Source of the DNA: Pedobacter sp.
GTDB lineage: Bacteria > Bacteroidota > Bacteroidia > Sphingobacteriales > Sphingobacteriaceae
NCBI GenBank assembly: GCA_030149995.1
Contig: JASLGV010000228.1
Location: 1 to 12,992 of the forward strand
Direction of reading: 5' to 3'
Length of the DNA stretch: 12,992 nt
Shown: piece by piece, positions 8,354-12,992 of the stretch
Position numbering within the stretch: the stretch's first letter is position 1
Layout of the letters: each line of letters starts with the position of its first letter
Position numbers and translations under genes: made by a program
The notes under the pieces: generated by a model
What the model saw: the letters and a program-made list of their open reading frames with translations, nothing else
Databases searched by the model: none
What the model was told of the DNA's origin: nothing

Positions 8354-8524
8354 GTATAGAGCTGTTAATACATTCAATCTTTTTCAATCTTCAATGTATA
8401 GTATAATGTTTGTTTTGTCTGTTTCAACTGTCTGGTTATTGCTTAATCTTATTGTGCATGCTTTTATACAGATAGCAGGATTAAGCAACCTGCTATCTGA
8501 ACTTTTGGCAAAATTTCTGATTGT
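8354..8524 (-). promoter_or_regulatory. 171-base spacer between the GH105 gene and uxaC, with short TTCAAT repeats
   Basis: This is the only large gap inside the cluster before kdgK. Besides the hairpin at 8469-8499, it holds three copies of TTCAAT (8373-8378, 8383-8388, 8390-8395; ATTGAA on the coding strand) within 40 bases of the uxaC start. An AT-rich stretch with TATACTATAC lies just upstream of them. No exact TAnnTTTG box was found, so an internal promoter is possible but not shown. Confidence 0.35.
8469..8499 (-). terminator. Intercistronic hairpin between the GH105 gene and uxaC
   Basis: A perfect 11-bp inverted repeat (CAGATAGCAGG / CCTGCTATCTG, arms 8469-8479 and 8489-8499) has a 9-base loop and begins 25 bases after the GH105-type gene stop. 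There is no T run after it on the transcribed strand. It is therefore more likely an mRNA-stabilising or processing hairpin, or a weak attenuating stop, than a full terminator. Its placement could set the ratio of secreted hydrolase to cytoplasmic enzymes. Confidence 0.5.
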
Positions 8525-10411
8525 TTATTTTTTCGCTTCCCGGATAAGCCAGTTTACCAGATCATTCGTGGCTTCAAAATTATGGAAGCTTTTAGGCAGT
8601 TTGCGTCCGTCTATGTATTCGTTGTAAAACCAGGGATCGCCCACGGCAAATACGGTTCCTTTGCCATATTTTGCTGTTGCTATGATTACATCTCCCTGAT
8701 CTGTAAGGGCGGGTGTTGCCGGATTTTTAACCTGCAGGGTAGAGATTTCCTTGATGTAAATTTTCCTGGCTGTTTTAAAGATGGAGTTACCAGGTTGTAT
8801 CTGAATGGCGCCCATCTCAAAGTCATCTCCCGGCACTTTATTCCGGCTGTCTTCGTTAAAATGAATACCGAAAAGCTCTGGTAATGTGTTAAATTTTGTG
8901 ATTTCACAATTGCCCACATCGTTCAGTAAAAGAACCAGTACACCTCCTTTTTTTACCCATCCGGCAATTTCTGCTGCATGTGCAGCATTCATATAATTGG
9001 GTTTTTCTGTTTCTTTTTCTGTATCGGGATCTACAATAATATAAATCTGACTGTTTTCCAGGTTTTGGGAAGTTGGTGCGTCTTTTAAGGTTTTGGTTGC
9101 AACGCCATTTTTGTTAAATACCCGGCCGAAAAAAGAAAAGCCGTTGTTGTCTTCTTCATTCCAGTGGTAGTGAAAAGGAATTTTCTTTCCGGTTGGACCG
9201 GTTTTATATTCGTTGTTAAAATAGTTGTCTAAAGTTACTGTAAGTCCTTTTCCGGCTTTTGTTGCATTGGCCGCTTCTATTTCAGTTGCAGCCAGAATAA
9301 TTGCGCCTGCAGCTTGCAGACTGTTTTTTACAGGGTTTTTCTGGTAATGTGCAAAAGAATTTCCTGGTTCTGCGTAAACGGTATTTCCGGTAAGGCTCAG
9401 GTTGCCATCTGCATTTTGAATAAAGGTTTTGGTTAATCCGGTATATCCCTTTTGTGCCGAGAGGCGGAATTTTTCGGGTAAATATCCTTTTCTAACGGCT
9501 TTGGCAAAGCTGTAAACAAACAGGGCCGAAGCTGAAGCATCTGCGAAACCGGCTTTACCGGCAGGCTGGTTAATGATGTTGAACCAGATCCCTGTTTTGG
9601 GATCCTGTTGTTTTAACACCGCAGCTGCGGTACGGTTTAAGATGGCTGTAAGCGCTGCTTTTTGCGGGTGGTTTTCGGGGAAATAATCGAGTACATCTAC
9701 CAGTGCCGTTAAATAGTAACCAATGGCAGGAGCCCAGAATTGACCAGAAGTACCTGTAGATTTACTGGCCCAGGCCGCTTCTTTAGAGCCGTCCCATGCA
9801 TGGTAAAGCAATCCTGTTTTGGTATCAAGTGTTTTTTTCTCCACTTCGGTAAACAGTCTGGCAACTTCGGCAAAGGCTGCATCCTGTTCCATTAAGGCCG
9901 CGTATTCCGTATAAAACGGAGCCACCGCATATAAATCATTTAACCATACCTGGTCTGGATACTTCTGCCCATGTATAAAAATGCCTTCCTGCGTGCGCGG
10001 GTATTTTTGCAACTGGTTAAATAAGCCCGTTGCGGCATTCAGATATTTTTGCTGCCCGGTAACTTTATATAAAAGCAATAAGGAGCGACCAAACCCAACC
10101 TCCTCGATCTCATCAGGCGACAGGTTTTTAAGATGGTTGTTTTTATCCAGCCGGGCATCTGCTGCTGCCTGAATATATTTGAAATAATCGCCATCGGCTG
10201 TATTGCGCCAAACAGCTGTTAAACCTTCGGTAAAGATTTCCTGCGCAGCAGCCTTTTCTTTTGCATAGGTATTGGCAAGGTCATTTTTGGGGAATGCTTC
10301 TATAAACCTGGTGCTAAGCTGTTCTGATTGTTTTTTTTGAGCAATGGAGCTTAAAGGGAATAGCAGGCAGGTAATTAAGGCGCTTGTCAGGTACTGGATA
10401 TAATTTTTCAT
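8525..10411 (-). CDS. Secreted GH105/GH88-type unsaturated-uronyl hydrolase with C-terminal DUF4350 (GATase1-like) domain
   Basis: The product is 628 residues. A signal peptide spans about 1-24 (hydrophobic ALITCLLFPL, then SSIA before Gln25), which sends it to the periplasm or beyond. An (alpha/alpha)6-barrel domain of the YteR/GH105 type covers about 45-380: GRSLLLLYKVTGQQKYL (108-124), YPDQVWLNDLYAVAPF (151-166), FWAPAIGYYLTALVDVLDYFPENHP (225-249) and TGIWFNIINQPAGKAGFADASASALFVY (273-300). A DUF4350/GATase1-like domain follows at about 388-626, with IYIIVDPDTEKE (456-467), FNEDSRNKVPGDDFEMGA (518-535) and FAVGDPWFYNEYIDGRKLP (588-606). Family members cleave delta-4,5-unsaturated galacturonyl residues from pectin fragments left by lyases. 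Several positions that are nearly fixed in the family differ here (see findings), so activity is uncertain. The ATG at 10411 is preferred over a TTG six bases upstream. It is the first gene of the uronate cluster. Confidence 0.85.
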   Translation of the reverse strand: MKNYIQYLTSALITCLLFPLSSIAQKKQSEQLSTRFIEAFPKNDLANTYAKEKAAAQEIFTEGLTAVWRNTADGDYFKYIQAAADARLDKNNHLKNLSPDEIEEVGFGRSLLLLYKVTGQQKYLNAATGLFNQLQKYPRTQEGIFIHGQKYPDQVWLNDLYAVAPFYTEYAALMEQDAAFAEVARLFTEVEKKTLDTKTGLLYHAWDGSKEAAWASKSTGTSGQFWAPAIGYYLTALVDVLDYFPENHPQKAALTAILNRTAAAVLKQQDPKTGIWFNIINQPAGKAGFADASASALFVYSFAKAVRKGYLPEKFRLSAQKGYTGLTKTFIQNADGNLSLTGNTVYAEPGNSFAHYQKNPVKNSLQAAGAIILAATEIEAANATKAGKGLTVTLDNYFNNEYKTGPTGKKIPFHYHWNEEDNNGFSFFGRVFNKNGVATKTLKDAPTSQNLENSQIYIIVDPDTEKETEKPNYMNAAHAAEIAGWVKKGGVLVLLLNDVGNCEITKFNTLPELFGIHFNEDSRNKVPGDDFEMGAIQIQPGNSIFKTARKIYIKEISTLQVKNPATPALTDQGDVIIATAKYGKGTVFAVGDPWFYNEYIDGRKLPKSFHNFEATNDLVNWLIREAKK

Positions 10412-10434
10412 TTGCAATCAATTAGAAGTCTTTT

Positions 10435-10470
10435 GCCTGTTTATGGAAACAGCACGATGTAAAAACAGGC
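10435..10470 (-). promoter_or_regulatory. Leader hairpin just upstream of the GH105 gene start
   Basis: An 8-bp perfect inverted repeat, GCCTGTTT (10435-10442) with AAACAGGC (10463-10470), encloses 20 bases. The loop holds a second AAACAG (10447-10452) that can pair instead with the left arm, giving a tight 6-bp hairpin with a 4-base loop. The two pairings exclude each other. The structure ends 23 bases before the start codon, where it could affect ribosome access. Confidence 0.4.
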
Positions 10471-10523
10471 CCGACATAATTTTAGCTGTATGTTATAATC
10501 GTTTATAAAAAGATGGTATTATA

Positions 10524-10564
10524 TACACTTAAATTATACTTGGTTATTCTCAATAACAAGTGTA
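10524..10564 (-). promoter_or_regulatory. AT-rich inverted repeat in the operon leader
   Basis: TACACTT (10524-10530) pairs with AAGTGTA (10558-10564) over 7 bp. Inside it, ACTTGGTTATT (10538-10548) can pair with AATAACAAGT (10552-10561) with one bulged G. The two overlap at AAGT and cannot form fully together. This may be a regulator site or a leader structure. Chance pairing in AT-rich DNA cannot be excluded. Confidence 0.3.
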
Positions 10565-10698
10565 CGGTGTTTGAAGCTAAAAGAGAAGAGAAATTTAAGC
10601 CCCGGTTCAGGTGGTTATCTGTTTGATTGGATGTTTTTTTTGCTTGTTGCATCTGATTTACAGGTGTTTATGGCGTTGTGTTGAGGGCGGGTAATCGC

Positions 10699-10718
10699 TT
10701 TTGAAAACGTTTTCCAAA
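10699..10718. promoter_or_regulatory. LacI-family operator palindrome
   Basis: The site TTTTGAAAACGTTTTCCAAA has a perfect 12-bp core GAAAACGTTTTC centred on CG (10703-10714). The outer arms match at three of four further positions. A central CG flanked by A and T runs is the standard form of LacI-family operators. It is centred about 297 bases upstream of the first gene of the uronate cluster, and LacI-type repressors commonly control uronate and pectin genes. No regulator gene lies in the window, so the repressor is encoded elsewhere. Confidence 0.7.
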
Positions 10719-10826
10719 ATGCATCTCCGGCGGTTTTTGGGCGGTAAAATAAGGTTTGAAATTGTTTTTTTACCTTGTTTTAAAGAAAAACAGGTTTTAA
10801 GAGACGCTAAAAACAGGTTGGTTAAA

Positions 10827-10850
10827 ATGCTTAAAAAGCATCCTTTTTTT
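10827..10850 (+). terminator. Small hairpin followed by T7 (plus strand), partly bidirectional
   Basis: ATGCTT (10827-10832) and AAGCAT (10836-10841) form a 6-bp stem with a 3-base loop, then CC and seven T residues. On the plus strand this has the form of an intrinsic terminator, but no plus-strand gene precedes it. On the minus strand the stem is followed by only four T residues, where it could act as a second, weak stop for hutU transcripts. Confidence 0.4.
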
Positions 10851-10920
10851 GAGGGGTAAAATCGTGTAAATAATTTATTACAGTAAGCATGTGTAAAGGT
10901 TATTTACTTTTTTGATTTGT

Positions 10921-10931
10921 TTGCCGGGCAT
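10921..10931. repeat. Third, imperfect copy of the GC-rich palindromic repeat
   Basis: TTGCCGGGCAT differs from TTGCCCGGGCAT at the hutU hairpin only by one missing C. It could pair, with one bulge, with the nearer arm at 10962-10973. Confidence 0.5.
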
Positions 10932-10960
10932 TCAGGAAGGCATAGCCGGTACAAGGAAAG

Positions 10961-10998
10961 CATGCCCGGGCAATACATTTAATGGTTGCCCGGGCATG
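10961..10998 (-). terminator. GC-rich hairpin behind hutU, probable terminator
   Basis: A perfect 13-bp inverted repeat, CATGCCCGGGCAA (10961-10973) and TTGCCCGGGCATG (10986-10998), flanks a 12-base loop and starts 17 bases after the hutU stop. The stem is very stable. The trailing bases on the minus strand are only modestly T-rich (CTTTCCTTG), so termination efficiency is uncertain. Each arm contains TGCCCGGGCA, which is itself a palindrome. Confidence 0.65.
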
Positions 10999-11015
10999 TG
11001 GTATCTTTTAGAGGA

Positions 11016-12686
11016 TTATTCTTTTAAGCCCAGTCTGAATTTACGGGCGGTATCTCTGGCAATGTCGTAACCGGCGTCTGCATGTCTGATTACGCCCATA
11101 GCGGGGTCGTTGTGCAATACGCGTTGCAAACGTTTGGCAGCCTGGGGCGTACCATCTGCAACAATTACCATACCTGCATGGATCGAATAGCCAATTCCAA
11201 CCCCACCGCCATGATGTAAAGAGACCCAGCTGGCTCCTCCGGCAGTATTGATGAGGGCATTCAGAACCGGCCAGTCGGCAATGGCATCAGAACCATCCAG
11301 CATGGCTTCGGTTTCGCGGTTTGGCGATGCAACCGAACCGGTATCGAGGTGATCGCGGCCAATTACAATGGGTGCCTTAACCTTGCCTTCTGCCACCAGT
11401 TTGTTAAATGCCAGCCCGGTTTTTTCCCTTTCGCCTTGTCCCAGCCAGCAAATCCTGGCCGGTAAACCCTGAAAAGCGATCCTTTCCTGCGCCATTTTTA
11501 TCCAGCGGTGCAGGCTTTCATTTTCGGGGAAAAGGGATAAGATCACCTGGTCTGTTTCGTAAATATCCTGCGGGTCGCCGCTCAGTGCAGCCCACCTGAA
11601 TGGCCCCTTTCCTTCGCAGAACAAGGGTCTGATATAGGCTGGTACAAAACCCGGAAAGCCGAAGGCATTTTTTACACCGGCCTCCTGGGCACGTCCGCGC
11701 AGGTTGTTTCCGTAATCGAAGGTAATGGCGCCCCTTTGCTGCAAAAGCAGCATTTGGGTAATGTGCCTGGCCATGGTGGCGTAAGAACGTTTTACATACT
11801 CACCGGGATTATTTTTGCGTAATCCGGCTGCGGCTTCAACGGTTAAGCCTTCGGGGAAATAGCCAATTAAAGGATCGTGTGCCGAGGTCTGATCGGTAAG
11901 GGTATCGGGTGTAATGTTGCGGTCGATTAATCTTTGCAACAGTTCTACAGCATTACAAACCACGCCAATGGAAATGGCTTTTTCCTGCTCTTTGTATTGG
12001 AGTGCTTTATCAATGGCTTCGTCAATATCGAAGATAATTTCGTCTATGTAGCGGGTTTCGAGTCTTTTTTGTATGCGCCATTCTTCCACATCGGCTGCCA
12101 GGCAAACGCCCTCGTTCATGGTAATGGCCAGGGGTTGTGCACCACCCATGCCACCCAGTCCGGCGGTTACGTTCAGCTTGCCTTTCAGGCTGCCGTTAAA
12201 ATGTTTTTTGGCCAGGGCCGAATAGGTTTCGTAGGTTCCCTGAACAATTCCCTGCGAGCCGATATAAATCCAGGAGCCCGCCGTCATCTGTCCATACATA
12301 ATCAGGCCCTTGTCTTCCAGTTCATCGAAATGCTGCTGGGTAGCCCATTTAGGTACCAGCTGAGAATTGGATATCAATACACGCGGTGCATCCGGATGCG
12401 TTGGTAAAACCGCTACGGGCTTGCCCGATTGAATGAGCAGGGTTTCGTCGTTTTCCAGTGCTTTAAGTGCTTTTATAATCAGGCTTAACGATTCTTTGTT
12501 TCTGGCTGCTTTGCCGCGGCCGCCATAAACGATCAGCTCTTCGGGGCGCTCGGCCACATCGGGGTCTAAATTGTTGAGCAGCATTCTTAAAGCCGCTTCC
12601 TGTATCCAGCCTTTACAGTTGAGGGTGGTTCCGGTTGGGGTTTGTTTCTGGTTTAAGTTTAAACCATTGGTTAGAGGTGTAGTCAT
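11016..12686 (-). CDS. hutU: Urocanate hydratase (urocanase)
   Basis: The 556-residue product matches the family (P. putida 557, B. subtilis about 552). It carries [10 protein letters not shown] (54-63), the NAD+-binding [10 protein letters not shown] (176-185), DQTSAHDPL (265-273), YGNNLR (325-330), the active-site cysteine Cys412 in [10 protein letters not shown] (411-420), [18 protein letters not shown] (443-460) and [15 protein letters not shown] (491-505). Urocanase hydrates urocanate to imidazolone propionate, the second step of histidine degradation, using NAD+ as an electrophile. An in-frame ATG at 12734 would add 16 residues. I chose the ATG at 12686 because its length fits the family and a -7 box (12714-12721) lies inside the longer form. 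No hutH, hutI or hutG is adjacent within the window, so hutU appears to be a stand-alone unit here. Confidence 0.97.
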   Translation of the reverse strand: MTTPLTNGLNLNQKQTPTGTTLNCKGWIQEAALRMLLNNLDPDVAERPEELIVYGGRGKAARNKESLSLIIKALKALENDETLLIQSGKPVAVLPTHPDAPRVLISNSQLVPKWATQQHFDELEDKGLIMYGQMTAGSWIYIGSQGIVQGTYETYSALAKKHFNGSLKGKLNVTAGLGGMGGAQPLAITMNEGVCLAADVEEWRIQKRLETRYIDEIIFDIDEAIDKALQYKEQEKAISIGVVCNAVELLQRLIDRNITPDTLTDQTSAHDPLIGYFPEGLTVEAAAGLRKNNPGEYVKRSYATMARHITQMLLLQQRGAITFDYGNNLRGRAQEAGVKNAFGFPGFVPAYIRPLFCEGKGPFRWAALSGDPQDIYETDQVILSLFPENESLHRWIKMAQERIAFQGLPARICWLGQGEREKTGLAFNKLVAEGKVKAPIVIGRDHLDTGSVASPNRETEAMLDGSDAIADWPVLNALINTAGGASWVSLHHGGGVGIGYSIHAGMVIVADGTPQAAKRLQRVLHNDPAMGVIRHADAGYDIARDTARKFRLGLKE

Positions 12687-12713
12687 ATATACTATAAAAG
12701 CAATGTTACCTTT

Positions 12714-12721
12714 CAAATATA
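12714..12721 (-). promoter_or_regulatory. -7 promoter box of hutU
   Basis: The minus strand reads TATATTTG, an exact TAnnTTTG match, ending 27 bases before the chosen hutU ATG. This gives a short leader of roughly 20-25 nt. No firm -33 TTG was found at the expected distance. The site is back to back with the promoter of the divergent gene, so the two may share control. Confidence 0.5.
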
Positions 12722-12741
12722 TATAATTGAACATTAATTAC

Positions 12742-12749
12742 TACTTTTG
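12742..12749 (+). promoter_or_regulatory. -7 promoter box of the small His/Cys-rich gene
   Basis: The plus strand reads TACTTTTG, an exact TAnnTTTG match, ending 5 bases before the TTG start codon at 12755. Transcription would begin at or next to the start codon. A TTG at 12727-12729 is too close to be a normal -33 element. Confidence 0.5.
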
Positions 12750-12754
12750 CCGAG

Positions 12755-12992
12755 TTGAAAAAGCAAAAACAAAATATTAAACAATATTTATCGGCCGTGT
12801 TGCTGCTGGTTTTTGCTATTGCTTTAACACCCTGGAATATTCTGCACCAACATCAGCAGATCCCACCTCCCGTAAAAGAAGTTAATTGTAAACACGTAAG
12901 TCACGTACAAACACATGCCGACAATTGCTTAATCTGTAATGCCAGTTTTGAAAAAAACTACGTTCAGGTACATAACTTATACCGGATATTCC
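12755..12992 (+). CDS. Small His/Cys-rich membrane-anchored or secreted protein, 3' end outside window
   Basis: The frame opens at a TTG (12755-12757); an in-frame TGA at 12728-12730 blocks any upstream start and no in-frame ATG follows. It runs 79 codons to the window edge without a stop. The N-terminus is lysine-rich (KKQKQNIKQ), then hydrophobic (SAVLLLVFAIALTPW, about 13-27), so it is a signal peptide or membrane anchor. A cluster of possible metal ligands follows: His31, His33, Cys45, His47, His50, His54, Cys58 and Cys61, as C-x-H-x2-H-x3-H-x3-C-x2-C. I recall similar short proteins in Bacteroidota next to TonB-dependent receptors or metal-handling genes, but I cannot assign this one to a named family. 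Function unknown; metal binding is an inference. Confidence 0.7.
   Translation, partial: MKKQKQNIKQYLSAVLLLVFAIALTPWNILHQHQQIPPPVKEVNCKHVSHVQTHADNCLICNASFEKNYVQVHNLYRIF

Larger units (their letters stand above)
10412..11015. other. 604-base intergenic region between hutU and the uronate cluster
   Basis: I see no convincing gene here. From left to right it holds two potential leader hairpins (10435-10470 and 10524-10564), a LacI-type operator (10699-10718), a hairpin followed by T7 on the plus strand (10827-10850), and three GC-rich palindromic repeats near the hutU stop (10921-10998). The base composition is AT-rich apart from those repeats. The operon promoter must lie in this stretch, but I find only imperfect -7 boxes on the minus strand (for example TAAATTTC) and cannot fix it. 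If it lies close to the operator, the mRNA leader is roughly 250-300 nt. Confidence 0.6.

Noticed and set aside
8354..8377. N-terminal extension of uxaC to a TTG at 8377
   Set aside because: The ATG at 8353 gives the family length and N-terminus, and no promoter or ribosome-binding signal supports the TTG.
10350..10411. Lipoprotein signal in the GH105-type protein (Cys15 in LITC)
   Set aside because: Thr before Cys is a poor lipobox, and the hydrophobic stretch continues after the Cys. Ordinary cleavage after SSIA fits better.
10513..10626. 37-codon plus-strand frame in the intergenic region as a real gene
   Set aside because: It has no recognisable domain, no exact -7 box and no ribosome-binding signal. 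AT-rich DNA often holds such frames, so it is kept only as a weak hint in the findings.
11934..12407. A 157-codon plus-strand frame antisense to hutU
   Set aside because: hutU is clear along its whole length. The antisense frame shows no domain, signal peptide or promoter and is best read as a shadow frame.
12687..12734. N-terminal extension of hutU to an ATG at 12734
   Set aside because: The 556-residue form matches known urocanases, and a -7 box at 12714-12721 lies inside the extension.
1..12992. CRISPR arrays, tRNA or rRNA genes, insertion sequences or phage genes
   Set aside because: No regularly spaced repeats, cloverleaf-like segments, transposase or phage-like frames were seen by eye.

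Overview
The window looks like chromosomal DNA of a Bacteroidota bacterium, most likely a Sphingobacteriaceae member (Pedobacter-like). This rests on the protein flavour, on starts that almost all lack a Shine-Dalgarno sequence, on -7 boxes of the Bacteroidota type (TAnnTTTG) next to several start codons, and on a Bacteroidota-style periplasmic GH105-DUF4350 protein. The genus is an inference from memory of the families.

Layout. (1) 1-809, plus strand: the 3' part of an Omp85/BamA-type outer-membrane barrel, convergent with (2) rlmI (816-2000, minus), a 23S rRNA methyltransferase gene with a -7 box almost touching its start codon. (3) 2147-10411, minus strand: a six-gene uronate catabolic cluster. 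In transcription order it holds a secreted GH105-type unsaturated-uronyl hydrolase with a DUF4350 tail, uronate isomerase (uxaC), 2-keto-3-deoxygluconate kinase (kdgK), KDPG aldolase (eda), an ExuT-like hexuronate transporter and a non-phosphorylating, NADP-type glyceraldehyde-3-phosphate dehydrogenase (GAPN-like). A strong intrinsic terminator follows the last gene. (4) 10412-11015: about 600 bases without a convincing gene. It holds a LacI-type operator palindrome, several hairpins and a threefold GC-rich palindromic repeat after hutU. (5) hutU (11016-12686, minus), urocanase. (6) 12755-end, plus: the start of a small His/Cys-rich, membrane-anchored or secreted protein with a TTG start, divergent from hutU.

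How the cluster works. Unsaturated oligouronides from pectin are cut in the periplasm by the GH105-type enzyme, and hexuronates enter through the transporter. UxaC isomerises glucuronate or galacturonate. KdgK and Eda convert 2-keto-3-deoxygluconate, via KDPG, to pyruvate and glyceraldehyde-3-phosphate. The GAPN-like enzyme can then oxidise that glyceraldehyde-3-phosphate to 3-phosphoglycerate, gaining NADPH instead of ATP. The steps between UxaC and 2-keto-3-deoxygluconate (reductase plus dehydratase), and those that process the unsaturated uronate (KduI/KduD), are not in the window.

Most of the window is recognisable metabolism and I do not see a wholly new system. The points most worth a second look are the substituted active-site positions of the GH105 protein, the GAPN-type enzyme closing an Entner-Doudoroff operon, the structured roughly 300-nt region between the LacI-type operator and the first operon gene, the triple TGCCCGGGCA repeat, and the small His/Cys-rich gene at the right edge.
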